A stretch of DNA of 64,000 nt. It comes from Ginsengibacter sp963792025. GTDB taxonomy: Bacteria > Bacteroidota > Bacteroidia > Chitinophagales > Chitinophagaceae. The notes beneath the pieces are model-generated. The model did no database searches. It saw nothing but the letters and a program-made list of their open reading frames with translations, and was not told the DNA's origin. Below are positions 55,065 through 63,884 of this stretch, piece after piece (positions within the stretch are counted from its first letter, which is position 1; each line of letters starts with the position of its first letter). The position numbers and the translations under genes are program-made. The stretch spans positions 62,001 to 126,000 of the forward strand of contig CAWBUS010000007.1 in assembly GCA_963792025.1 (NCBI GenBank), written 5' to 3'.

Positions 55065-55724
55065 ATGATTTCTGCAAAATGGTTGTTACGCATTTTCATC
55101 CTGTTATCAATTTTATATTTGTGCTGTATCCTTTTTAATTCAGCAACTCTTGTATTTTATTTAAAACCATTGCTGTTGCTGCCTTTAATAGTTGCAGCGT
55201 TCACTTCAACAAACTTTGCAAATAAATTCACCCTGCTTGCTGCGTTGGCCTTTTCATGGATTGGCGATAACCTGCTGTTATTTGTTTTTAAAGATGCCAT
55301 TTATTTTATGCTGGGGCTGGCTTCTTTTTTAACCGCACATATTTTCTATATTGTTTTATTTACAAAGGAATTAAAAAAGGCCAACGGAAAAATTGAATTT
55401 AAAATAGCCCTTATTCTGATAGCCGTTTATCTATTTACGATGTTGCTGGTTTTAATTCCGCATTTAGGCGAGTTAACCATTCCTGTGATTATTTATGCGG
55501 TTGTAATCAGTATGATGCTTTACATGGCCTACCTGCTGAGTTTACATTGGCAGAAACCCGTTTCCATCCTTCTTTTAACGGGAGCTATTTCATTCATTCT
55601 TTCCGACAGTATTTTGGCATGTGATAAATTTTACCATCCTGTACCAATGTCTGGCCTTTTGATAATGGCTACCTATTTATATGCACAATGGGCGTTGGTG
55701 AAGAGTAGTATAAAATTGAAGTGA
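55065..55724 (+). CDS. Lysoplasmalogenase (YhhN family)
   Basis: 219 residues, about eight membrane helices with the family segments PLLLLPLIVAAFTST, ALAFSWIGDNLLLF, FLTAHIFYIVLFTKEL and GAISFILSDSILACDKFYHP. YhhN/TMEM86 proteins hydrolyse the vinyl ether of lysoplasmalogens. ATG 55065 starts directly at the first helix. It is divergent from the membrane ferredoxin gene. Confidence 0.88.
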   Translation: MISAKWLLRIFILLSILYLCCILFNSATLVFYLKPLLLLPLIVAAFTSTNFANKFTLLAALAFSWIGDNLLLFVFKDAIYFMLGLASFLTAHIFYIVLFTKELKKANGKIEFKIALILIAVYLFTMLLVLIPHLGELTIPVIIYAVVISMMLYMAYLLSLHWQKPVSILLLTGAISFILSDSILACDKFYHPVPMSGLLIMATYLYAQWALVKSSIKLK

Positions 55725-55872
55725 GATGATTTTCCTACAATATTTTAATATTGGAGCTAACTCACCTATAGTTTATTTGCTGAAGTAAAAAAGCTATATT
55801 AAAATAATAAACGAAATTTGATTGTCTAATAATTTTTATTATCGAATTACTAAAACTAATAAATTAAAATTT

Positions 55873-56899
55873 ATGAAGATTGCTTTGCTTTTATTAATTG
55901 CTTTTTTTTCAATTACAGAAGTTCAATCTCAAACAAACCAACTCCGAACAAAAGCTAAATCATCTGATAAAATTACATATGTTTTTTGTGGAGGAACAGG
56001 AAGTGGTTTAAGGACTCCTTTAATTTGTATGAACTGTCTCAATTGGAGTGCGGAATAAAGACGAAAAGTAGTTTGCCCTGTATGTAAGGATACCAGAGTA
56101 GTGTACATGAAAAAATGCACTTTTTGCGGTGGTACCGGAAAATTAGATAAAGATTATTTTGATTTTGCATTCAAAAAAAATCCATCATCCAAAAGACTTT
56201 CTAAAAAAGATTTAATGACAGATTTACCAAAACAATCCGATCAACCCATGTCGGATGAAGAAACCCAAAAATTGATAGATGAATATACTAATCCTGCATT
56301 AAAAGAAGCAGGATTAGAACCTATTGAACCAAGTGTTATGTCGCAATACCCTTCAAGACCGCCTATTCGGGAAAGAAGGGATGTAGAAGTTAGCGTTGAA
56401 GTTAGCGACGACTGGCAGCCAGGCAAAAATATGAGTAGTTCCATAAATACTTCCCCTTTGGATATTGTTTCTGTTATCGAGGAAAAACTAAATAACGGAT
56501 CCTCTGATAAAGCTATAGAATTCTTTCGTCAAGTGAAATTACATGATAAGGAAAAATATGATTTCACAAATGAAGAATCTGAATTTAATACTTTGGGTTA
56601 TTCATTGTTAAGCAAAAAGCGTCCAGAAGATGCGATTCGCCATTTTTAAATTAAATACAGAAGAATTTCCCGATTCATGGAATGCATTTGATAGTTATGC
56701 TGAGGGGTTAATGAGAAATGGGCAAAAGGAACTTGCAATTAAAAATTATAAGCATTCGCTTGAGTTAAACTCAGGTAATACTAACGCAATTCAGCAAATT
56801 AAAGTACTTCAGCCGGACAAGGATTCAATTAAAACCAATAATAATAATCAAGAAAAAATTACAAACAACTTTATAAACATATTTAAGAATGGGAAATAA
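55873..56899 (+). pseudogene. Secreted CxxCxG and TPR-domain protein, broken by a stop and a frameshift
   Basis: The start MKIALLLLIAFFSITEVQSQ is a signal peptide. The frame then runs FCGGTGSG, CMNC to an in-frame TAA at 56056-56058. It continues in the same frame after the stop with KVVCPVCKDTRVVYMKKCTFCGGTGK, so a zinc-ribbon of the CxxCxG (DnaJ-like) kind spans the stop. From 56101 a long hydrophilic stretch follows. At about 56638 one surplus base separates SKKRPEDAI from AIFKLNTEEFPDSWNAFD and a TPR-like end (KELAIKNYKHSLELNSGNTN). The corrected protein would be about 340 residues. One base and one codon are wrong, so either a real pseudogene or sequence error. Confidence 0.55.
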
Positions 56900-56932
56900 A
56901 ATTTCTTAATATTTTAAAGAAGTTAAATTGGA

Positions 56933-57334
56933 ATGGAAAGCAACAAATGCAGAAACTATATGGAAGAACTTAATAACTTAACCAATCAACTTGAAAATCT
57001 AAGATACGAATTAGAAATGATTCAACTTTTAAAGACAAATTCAAAAAGAAATAGTGACTTAGAATTTCTTGTACTTAAAAAGGAGAATTTAAAGTTTCGA
57101 ATTGATCCAAATTTAAATCATTTACGGCCTCATTTCCATGTTGATTTTGGAGAAAAGCGTCATACTTTAAGCGTTTGTATATTGACCCAAAAAGTTTTAG
57201 CGGGCAATATTCCTTCAAAATATTTTGATATTATTATTGACTGGGCAAAAAAAAATGAAAAATTGCTTTTAAAGATATGGAAAGAATTACGTAACCATAA
57301 GGATCCCACACCTTTATTAATTGAATTGAAATAA
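56933..57334 (+). CDS. DUF4160-like protein
   Basis: 133 residues. The N-terminal part is a helical, charged coiled coil (MEELNNLTNQLENLRYELEM). The C-terminal part has the DUF4160 signature HLRPHFHVDFGEKRHTLSVCILTQKVLAGNIPSKYFDIIIDWAKKNEKLLLKIWKEL. DUF4160 proteins are small, often with toxin-antitoxin-like or regulatory DUF2442 partners; no partner is visible here. It opens the accessory island. Confidence 0.7.
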   Translation: MESNKCRNYMEELNNLTNQLENLRYELEMIQLLKTNSKRNSDLEFLVLKKENLKFRIDPNLNHLRPHFHVDFGEKRHTLSVCILTQKVLAGNIPSKYFDIIIDWAKKNEKLLLKIWKELRNHKDPTPLLIELK

Positions 57335-57455
57335 ATATTTTCTTAAGGTGTTTTCATTCCTCAAAATGGTAAAACTTTAGAGAGCCATGATGCATCGTCT
57401 TAATTTTTTTTGCAATCTCTCTTTTAATTTTACCTTTCAATAAATTTCTTCCAAA

Positions 57456-57677
57456 ATGAAAAAAGTATTTCTTGGTGGAGCCTGTAATGGATCAACATGG
57501 ATAGATGCATTGATAAAAGATTTACAGATTGATTATTTTCATCATTGTGCTGATAACTGGACTCCAGACATGATGAAAGAAGAAATTAAACAAAGAAATG
57601 AATGTGATTTTTGCCTATATGTAGTTAACCAGAATGACCGGAGTTTATTCTATTGCAGAAGTGGTGATCATGAATGA
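57456..57677 (+). pseudogene. Truncated, frameshifted first copy of a nucleoside deoxyribosyltransferase-like gene
   Basis: The opening MKKVFLGGACNGSTWIDALIKDL is nearly the same as the intact gene at 58416. The frame breaks after LYVV; with one base removed around 57624-57626 the next frame reads RMTGVYSIAEVV as in the second copy, then diverges near 57664, where the second copy goes on for another 60 residues. So the 5' half is a duplicate whose 3' half was lost or replaced. The upstream leader (AATAAATTTCTTCCAAA before the ATG) is also duplicated. Confidence 0.75.
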
Positions 57678-57731
57678 ATCTCAACCAGCTTATTTTAATT
57701 TAATATAGTAAATTACATACAAAATAAAAAT

Positions 57732-57968
57732 ATGGAAGTTAATTTATTAGAACGGATAACGGTAAATCCTGAAGTATGCCACGGCAAACCAACTTTACGT
57801 AACATGCGATATCCTGTTTCTATGATATTGGATTTACTTTCTGCCGGCATGACAACAGAAGAACTTATAGCGGATTATCCGGCACTTGAAAAAGAAGATA
57901 TACAAGCCTGCTTATTATATGCATCCCGTCTTTCCGAAACAAAAACAATTCATAAAATTCTGGCGTGA
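57732..57968 (+). CDS. DUF433 antitoxin-like protein (second pair)
   Basis: 78 residues with the DUF433 pattern: RITVNPEVCHGKPTLRNMRYPVSMILDLLSAG, then LIADYPALEKEDIQACLLYAS. It overlaps the start of the PIN-like gene by 4 bp. This pair differs in sequence from the one at 27836-28376. Confidence 0.88.
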   Translation: MEVNLLERITVNPEVCHGKPTLRNMRYPVSMILDLLSAGMTTEELIADYPALEKEDIQACLLYASRLSETKTIHKILA

Positions 57969-58321
57969 TAAAGTTTATAGTCGATGCACAGCTTCCCTAT
58001 AGCCTTGCGGTAATACTAAAAAATAAAAATTACGATGTTTTACATACAGATGATTTGCCCAACAAAGAACGAACATCGGACAATGAATTACGAATTTTAT
58101 CTGCTTCAGAAGACAGGATTCTGATTACTAAAGACAATGATTTTTTTGATTCCTATATTTTAATTAAATCCCCGCCACGACTTTTATTAATTTCTACAGG
58201 AAATATTATTAACAAGGATCTGTTTATCTTGTTTGAAAAATATTTCGATTTAATGATAAGCTATTTTGAAACTTATAATTTTGTGGAGCTTACCAATAAC
58301 GAATTGTTTGCACACGAGTAA
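57965..58321 (+). CDS. DUF5615 PIN-like protein, likely toxin (second pair)
   Basis: 118 residues from a GTG at 57965 overlapping the DUF433 stop. It has the DUF5615 opening KFIVDAQLPYSLAVIL (Asp and Gln at the first site), HTDDLPNKERTSDNEL, and ILITKDNDFFDSYILIKSPPRLLLISTGN, the standard PIN-like acidic strand. A Mg-dependent ribonuclease is likely. The pair is flanked by two copies of the deoxyribosyltransferase-like gene. Confidence 0.87.
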   Translation: MIKFIVDAQLPYSLAVILKNKNYDVLHTDDLPNKERTSDNELRILSASEDRILITKDNDFFDSYILIKSPPRLLLISTGNIINKDLFILFEKYFDLMISYFETYNFVELTNNELFAHE

Positions 58322-58415
58322 AATTCATAATGTCATGCACATTACGATGTTCCGATTTATTTAACGTTCTAAAAATCTCTTTTTAAATTTTACCTTACAA
58401 TAAATTTCTTCCAAA

Positions 58416-58808
58416 ATGAAAAAAGTATTTCTTGGTGGAACCTGTAATGGCTCAAACTGGAGAGATGCATTGATAAAAGATTTAAAGATTGATTATTTTC
58501 ATCCTTGTGCTGACGACTGGACTCCCGAAATGATGAAAGAGGAAATTAAACAAAGAGCGGAATGCGATTTTTGCCTTTATGTAATTACTCCAAAAATGAC
58601 GGGCGTTTATTCTATTGCAGAAGTAGTGGACGACAGTAATAAACGTCCCGACAAAACAATTTTTTGTTACCTTACTAATGATGACGATCAATCCTTTTCT
58701 GGTGCCCAGCTTAAGTCATTAGAACAAACGGTGAAGATGATAAAAGAAAACGGCGCTACCTATCTCAAAACACTTGCAGAAACAGCTGATTATTTAAACA
58801 ACCATTAA
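58416..58808 (+). CDS. Nucleoside 2-deoxyribosyltransferase-like protein (intact copy)
   Basis: 130 residues in the nucleoside 2-deoxyribosyltransferase-like/SLOG-related group: VFLGGTCNGSNWRDALI, YFHPCADDWT, CDFCLYVITPKMTGVYSIAEVVDDSNKRP. The catalytic glutamate is likely in GVYSIAEVVDD. Such domains cleave or transfer N-glycosidic bonds and are also found in bacterial defence proteins. It is followed 11 bp later by the patatin gene, so they are likely translated from one message. Its leader repeats that of the truncated copy at 57456. Confidence 0.8.
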   Translation: MKKVFLGGTCNGSNWRDALIKDLKIDYFHPCADDWTPEMMKEEIKQRAECDFCLYVITPKMTGVYSIAEVVDDSNKRPDKTIFCYLTNDDDQSFSGAQLKSLEQTVKMIKENGATYLKTLAETADYLNNH

Positions 58809-58819
58809 AATTAATTTTT

Positions 58820-59959
58820 ATGCAGGATTTACTTGAACGGTTTAATAAGCCGGGCCAGAAAAAAATATTATCATTGGATGGCGGTGGTATCCGCGGTGCA
58901 CTTACGCTAGGTTATTTAAAAAAATTAGAAGATGTTTTAAAAGAAAAATTTTCGAACAAGCCTGATTTTCGTTTATGTGACTACTTTGATTTAATCGGTG
59001 GAACTTCTACCGGATCAATAATTGCTGCCTCACTGGCAATAGGTAAAACAGTTGATGAGATAACAAAACTCTACATGGATTTGGGCGGCAAAATTTTTGG
59101 TGAAAAAAGAAACTGGTGGAACCCGATGGAAACGATGAAATGGTTGAAAGCGAATTATAGTTATAAGGCGATGGAAGATGGATTGAAATATGCTTATGGC
59201 GATTTAACGCTTGGAAGTAAAGAATTGAGAACCGGTTTGTGTATTGTGGCCAAGCGTGCAGATACGAACAGTATCTGGCCTTTAATTAATCATCCTAAAG
59301 GAAAATTTTTCGATTCGGACCTTGGTAAAAACAAAGACATTCCACTATGGATGGCGGTACGTGCAAGCTCTGCAGCACCTACCTATTTTGCGCCGCAAAT
59401 GATTGAAGTGATGAAGGACCAGCAGGCCGCATTTATTGATGGCGGCTTAAGCATGGCCAATAACCCATCATTAACTTTATTAATGATTGCAACGCTCAAA
59501 GGTTTTCCTTTTCATTGGGAAATGAGTGAAGACAATTTGCTGTTTGTTTCTGTAGGTACCGGTTACAGTGTTTTTAAAAAATATGCCAAAGAGATCGATG
59601 ATTCTACTATGCTTAGCTGGGCATCCAACATTCCGGATATGCTGATGCAGGACGCAAGCTGGCAAAACAGGGTTATGATGCAATGGCTCTCCAATTCGCC
59701 TACTGCCGATTACATGGATATGGAAATTGAAAAAATGGATGGCGATTATCTTGCAGGCAAACCCATTATCTCCTACCTGCGTTATAATTTCAGAATTACA
59801 GAAAATGATTTAAATGCATTAGGCTTCACAAGAATATTTACCGCTGCCGACGTAAAGAGTATAACGGATATGAGTAACGCCAGTAACCGCCAATTGCTCT
59901 ACCAGATAGGATGGAAGGCTTCTGACACGATAAAACCAGGACACTTCGATAAGTTTTAA
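58820..59959 (+). CDS. Patatin-like phospholipase
   Basis: 379 residues. Oxyanion hole DGGGIRG (20-26), nucleophile Ser63 in GTSTG and the catalytic Asp207 in FIDGGLSMANNP are present, giving the Ser-Asp dyad. The enzyme acts on membrane phospholipids. Patatins of this size are effectors of CBASS and of other anti-phage systems, where they destroy the inner membrane. No cyclase (CD-NTase) gene is visible in the window. It sits 11 bp behind the deoxyribosyltransferase-like gene and converges on the nSTAND/TIR operon. Confidence 0.9.
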   Translation: MQDLLERFNKPGQKKILSLDGGGIRGALTLGYLKKLEDVLKEKFSNKPDFRLCDYFDLIGGTSTGSIIAASLAIGKTVDEITKLYMDLGGKIFGEKRNWWNPMETMKWLKANYSYKAMEDGLKYAYGDLTLGSKELRTGLCIVAKRADTNSIWPLINHPKGKFFDSDLGKNKDIPLWMAVRASSAAPTYFAPQMIEVMKDQQAAFIDGGLSMANNPSLTLLMIATLKGFPFHWEMSEDNLLFVSVGTGYSVFKKYAKEIDDSTMLSWASNIPDMLMQDASWQNRVMMQWLSNSPTADYMDMEIEKMDGDYLAGKPIISYLRYNFRITENDLNALGFTRIFTAADVKSITDMSNASNRQLLYQIGWKASDTIKPGHFDKF

Positions 59960-59966
59960 TTGCCGG

Positions 59967-59983
59967 ATATTGTTATACAATAT
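59967..59983. terminator. Short hairpin between convergent genes (possible terminator)
   Basis: ATATTGT-TAT-ACAATAT is a perfect 7-bp stem in the 47-bp gap between the patatin stop and the nSTAND stop. It is AT-rich and has no T-run, so termination is only a guess. Confidence 0.3.
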
Positions 59984-60006
59984 TGCGCGTAAGTGTAATC
60001 GTTAGT

Positions 60007-62286
60007 TTATCTTACAATTTCAGAATAATCCATCTTAGGTGTTGTTTCATTACCAACTTCTTTTTTAGTAACAGTTTTATAAGGCCCGAAATTGGCGCAG
60101 ATTTTTATGAAGTAATCTCCCGGGGCTACATCAGGAAAAGAATAACCGTTGCTGCCGTATATTGCTTTTTTTACACCTTCGGCTTTATTGAGATTTGTAA
60201 AATCAAAGTGATTATCGTAAACTTTTGAATCTCTTATTATTTTTTTGTTGGCAGAAATGTCCGGGATAAGATAGATGATTAAGTTATTAGGTATATTCTC
60301 ATTTTTAGACGAATATAAATTTAGCTGCAAACTGTTATCAGTTGAAGGCGTAGAAGATTGTACTTGCTGAACAGGAGCCGCGGCTTTACTTTCCTTCAAT
60401 GCGTTATAATTTTTGTTTAAAGCATCATAATCTCCGTTTAATTTGTCGTATTTACTTTGCAAAGCAATATTATCGTTCTTCGATTTTTCCAGATCGCTTT
60501 TTAAAGAATTATAATTAGAAGTTAGTTGTCCGTTAGCAGCAACTAACTGGCTGTTGGTTGCATTTAACTGCGTGTATTTAGTATTCAGTTCCGCATATTT
60601 ATTTTCAGCGGCCAAACTATCATCGCTCTTATCATGTTGCAATTTTCCCAAAGCTTCTGTGTACTGGTGTAATGCATTATTCATGGAATCTAATGCGGTT
60701 TTATTTGTTGCCGATTGAGCCGATATTTCATTAGTTAATTCATTTACTTTTTGATTCAGGATTTTGATTGTTGAATCAAGCAGTATATTTTCTTTTAATA
60801 ATCCACCTACTTTGCTGGTATCATTTTTATCCACGCTTAATAAATTAATTCGCTTCGTAACACTATCTAATTTCATTGAATCCCTCTCTATATTTTGTTT
60901 TATTATTACTGTTTCTTTCTCGGCCTCATCTTTAGCTTTAAATGCTTTTTTTGTGGTAAAAAACCAAATGGCAACCGCAGCAATAATTGAAAAGATGAGT
61001 GAACCGGTAATTATTTTTACTGCTCTTTTTTTTGCTCTTGCTTTTGCCGTTGACAAAGCAATCTCTTCTCTTCTTTGTTCACGGTCGGCTTTTATTAAAG
61101 GAGTTAATACATCGTGTGACAGTTCAATAGAATTACCATCATCCCGCAAAAAATATTTTCTCTTAAGTACTTCAATACCGGGTACAAGGCTTTTGTCTAA
61201 TTCGTTCAATCCGTATTTTGTGCGATAACCTTCGTCAGTAATTAATTTATCTTCTACAAATTCGTTAAGCCGTTTGGAATCATTATTGGTTATTGCATTA
61301 TTCCCTTCAGCTAAAACTTCGTTGTATATTGACCGCAGAATTATTTCTTTGGGATATTTATTTAGAAATTCAGAAGAAATTTTATTGCCACCTTCAATAA
61401 TCCTTTCTTTGTCAATATGAGAGCATACCTGGCTTAACAGTGATGGCTCAATTTCCATCACATCATAGCTTTTATTTTTAGCACTTTCGTTGGTAAAAAA
61501 TCCAACAACTTTATGGGCTTCTTCGGCATCAATATTATTCTTCCATGTTTTAGTAATTACATCATATGCCTGGTTTCCATTCATAGGCATTAACCTGAAC
61601 CGCGAATATTTTATAGATGGAATTTTTGAAGTTATGTTTTCAAATTCCGGTAAAAATTCTTCCCTGAAAGAAAATAGAATTTTTATTTTTTGATAGTTAT
61701 AACTATAGTCTATTTGTTCTTTATCATTAAGAAATTTATCTTTTAATTTTTCGGGAATAGAATTTTCAATCAGGTCAGCCAGTTCTTCCCAGAAATTAAC
61801 CAACTTTTCATTGCCAAAACGATTGCTTTTTTTTGCCAATGTAAATATCTCCTCAAACTGGTCGAAGATTAAAATAGGCGTAACGCTTTTCCATAGTTGT
61901 TCTTTGTGAAAGTATTCCCATAAAGTTTCACCCGATGGATAGGATTCAACTTTAAACCCATATTTATCTATTTCGGTTTTTAAAATATTTTTTACTTGCG
62001 TTACCAAATCAGGGCTGTCATCATTAAACTCCAGGCGTATACGAAAAGGAAGACAATAGTCTTTTCGCAAACGGGGGAAAACTCCTGCATTGAGCAACGA
62101 TGTTTTACCCGTACCAGATTTACCAAAAACAATTGTAAGCGTGTTTGCTTTTACAAGATTGGTTAAACGATCAATCTCTTCATCGCGGCCATAAAAAATA
62201 TCAGCTTGCGCTTCCGAATAAGATTGTAATCCTATAAATAAAGAAGCATCCGGTTTTTGTAAAGGCTCAATAGTTCTTGATGGCAT
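60007..62286 (-). CDS. nSTAND1-type ATPase with membrane helix, coiled coil and beta-sandwich tail
   Basis: 759 residues. The NTPase domain shows FIGLQSYSEAQADIFYGRDEE at its start, Walker A GKSGTGKT (55-62), Walker B ILIFDQFEE (138-146), the sensor-like SFREEFLPEF (205-214) and the winged-helix-like IELSHDVLTPLI (387-398), as in nSTAND1. A transmembrane helix lies at about 424-444. A coiled coil of about 185 residues (450-635) follows, then a C-terminal beta-sandwich-like domain (about 660-759) with a GYSFPDVAPGDYFIKI strand. WD40 or TPR sensors, usual in STAND proteins, are absent. It follows the SIR2/TIR gene by 8 bp; the two are one operon. Confidence 0.88.
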   Translation of the reverse strand: MPSRTIEPLQKPDASLFIGLQSYSEAQADIFYGRDEEIDRLTNLVKANTLTIVFGKSGTGKTSLLNAGVFPRLRKDYCLPFRIRLEFNDDSPDLVTQVKNILKTEIDKYGFKVESYPSGETLWEYFHKEQLWKSVTPILIFDQFEEIFTLAKKSNRFGNEKLVNFWEELADLIENSIPEKLKDKFLNDKEQIDYSYNYQKIKILFSFREEFLPEFENITSKIPSIKYSRFRLMPMNGNQAYDVITKTWKNNIDAEEAHKVVGFFTNESAKNKSYDVMEIEPSLLSQVCSHIDKERIIEGGNKISSEFLNKYPKEIILRSIYNEVLAEGNNAITNNDSKRLNEFVEDKLITDEGYRTKYGLNELDKSLVPGIEVLKRKYFLRDDGNSIELSHDVLTPLIKADREQRREEIALSTAKARAKKRAVKIITGSLIFSIIAAVAIWFFTTKKAFKAKDEAEKETVIIKQNIERDSMKLDSVTKRINLLSVDKNDTSKVGGLLKENILLDSTIKILNQKVNELTNEISAQSATNKTALDSMNNALHQYTEALGKLQHDKSDDSLAAENKYAELNTKYTQLNATNSQLVAANGQLTSNYNSLKSDLEKSKNDNIALQSKYDKLNGDYDALNKNYNALKESKAAAPVQQVQSSTPSTDNSLQLNLYSSKNENIPNNLIIYLIPDISANKKIIRDSKVYDNHFDFTNLNKAEGVKKAIYGSNGYSFPDVAPGDYFIKICANFGPYKTVTKKEVGNETTPKMDYSEIVR

Positions 62287-62294
62287 AGTTTCAG

Positions 62295-63596
62295 TTATGA
62301 TAAATTGAGCGATTCTCTTATTTGATTAATAAATTCCTGTCCCGGATTTCCTGCGGGAACTTTTCCAATACTTAATTCAGAAAAATATTTGGGAACGTTA
62401 ACATCATAAGGATTGGTATCGTCAATAACAACCGGCATGAGATACTTGCCTGTATTGCCATCTATTTTTCTGAAAGTGTTTACATTATCCGCAGTAAACC
62501 ATTCCAGTTGTACATACCCGTCTTTATGCAGTAGGCTGTTGGCTGAAATTAATGGAATAAAAAGATCGGCTGATTTTATATTTTTTGCTATCTCTGTTTT
62601 AAAATCATCGCCGGGAGCAATCTCACGGTTATCGTACCAGCAGGTAACATTCTTAATTTCTTCAATCGCTTTTTTTAAATTTTCAACGGCTTCTTTATCT
62701 CTTCCGGTATAACTTAAAAAAACCATTTTGTTTTTTACAGAAGTTGGATTTTTTTGTTTCCAACGTGTTGAAAGTTCCAGCACAAAATCACTAACGTTTC
62801 CCGGGTACGTCACCACATCATAATTTTTCAGAAACTCATACTGCTTCTTTCTAACGTCCGACATATCGTTAACAACAATTATAGTTCTCCTGCTTCCCCA
62901 ATCGTGCATCGGTTCGTTGGAAAGAAGCCTGAGAATAAAACGCACCATCCAATCAGGAAAAGCGCAACCCAGAAATAATAAATTTTTATTTTTAAGTGCA
63001 TTCACAATGTTGGTAGCATTTTTTATTCTCTCTTTGAAATGCCCGGTATATTCCAGCATATCTTCTTCGCTCAATGCCGGATCAACGGTATTAAGTATGG
63101 AGCCAAATACATTAAACACAAATGGCGCCTGCAATTTGTCAAGATCATCAGCATCGGAAAAAGGTTCGTTTATAGAAAAATTTATAGAAGTGGGCGTTTG
63201 TTTTCGTATGGCAGCAATATCGTTTTCAAGTACATTATTATAAACAGCCGTGTTTACATAATAGTTAAGATCGGTAATGCTCACGAATTGCTTTAGTAAT
63301 GGAAACTCAAAATTGATTTCCCTAATCATCGATTTTAATTTCCTGATGATATCCATTGTTTTTATCTTCTTTTCATTAACAAGGTAATTAACCGCCTGGG
63401 TGAGGGTGAACTCCGGCTGATCATCTACATTATTTTGTTGAAGAATTTGCTTAGACAAATATTCGTCTACGGGTACCAGTAAATCATCATTTTTAAATTT
63501 ATACATCTCCTTCCCTAATATAGGCGTTAATTGCCTGTCCGTAAGAAAATCGAGTAGCTCATCCCAATCCGTAGGCTCCGATAAATTTTTATTCAT
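62295..63596 (-). CDS. SIR2-like/TIR two-domain protein, probable NAD-consuming defence effector
   Basis: 433 residues in one frame. Residues 1-285 match the SIR2-like fold of prokaryotic defence proteins (SITDLNYYVNTAVYN, FNVFGSI, LLFLGCAFPDWMVRFIL). The usual catalytic residues look lost: LTPILGKEM stands where GAGxS is expected (26-31), the Asn/Asp site is NTAVYN (115-120) and the histidine site is FNVFGS (161-166). Residues 288-433 are a TIR domain, KMVFLSYTGRDKEAVENL, TCWYDNREIAPGDDF and ADLFIPLISANSLL, with the candidate catalytic glutamate Glu365 in YVQLEWF. It is the first gene of a two-gene operon with the nSTAND1 ATPase. I infer a TIR NADase effector, with the SIR2 part as scaffold or ligand-binder. 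Confidence 0.82.
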   Translation of the reverse strand: MNKNLSEPTDWDELLDFLTDRQLTPILGKEMYKFKNDDLLVPVDEYLSKQILQQNNVDDQPEFTLTQAVNYLVNEKKIKTMDIIRKLKSMIREINFEFPLLKQFVSITDLNYYVNTAVYNNVLENDIAAIRKQTPTSINFSINEPFSDADDLDKLQAPFVFNVFGSILNTVDPALSEEDMLEYTGHFKERIKNATNIVNALKNKNLLFLGCAFPDWMVRFILRLLSNEPMHDWGSRRTIIVVNDMSDVRKKQYEFLKNYDVVTYPGNVSDFVLELSTRWKQKNPTSVKNKMVFLSYTGRDKEAVENLKKAIEEIKNVTCWYDNREIAPGDDFKTEIAKNIKSADLFIPLISANSLLHKDGYVQLEWFTADNVNTFRKIDGNTGKYLMPVVIDDTNPYDVNVPKYFSELSIGKVPAGNPGQEFINQIRESLNLS

Positions 63597-63884
63597 AAAC
63601 TATAACAGGTATCGTTTGTAACAGGCTGCAAAAAGAGTTAATACAAAGGATGGATGAGATTGTATGAAGGTAGCAAAATTTAATAATCCACAGGAACTAA
63701 AACCGTGCAGTGAATAATGTAAATAAATATAAGAATGGCAAAGTGATGACCGTAATAACACTTTTATTAAAATCGAATTGAGCGGATTTTTTTATAATCA
63801 ATAATGTACTTACCTTTTAAAATAATTTTGAAAAAATTGTGCCTATGTAACGCCTGTAATTAAACAAATAAAATTGTAGCAATA
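63597..63884. other. Intergenic region with no recognised feature
   Basis: AT-rich sequence of 288 bases between the divergent SIR2/TIR operon and the partial gene at the right edge. It must hold the promoter of the defence operon. I see no repeat or RNA gene in it. Confidence 0.5.

Noticed and set aside
58820..59959. CBASS operon built around the patatin
   Set aside because: No CD-NTase, Cap2 or Cap3-like gene is visible in the window, so a CBASS call is not supported.
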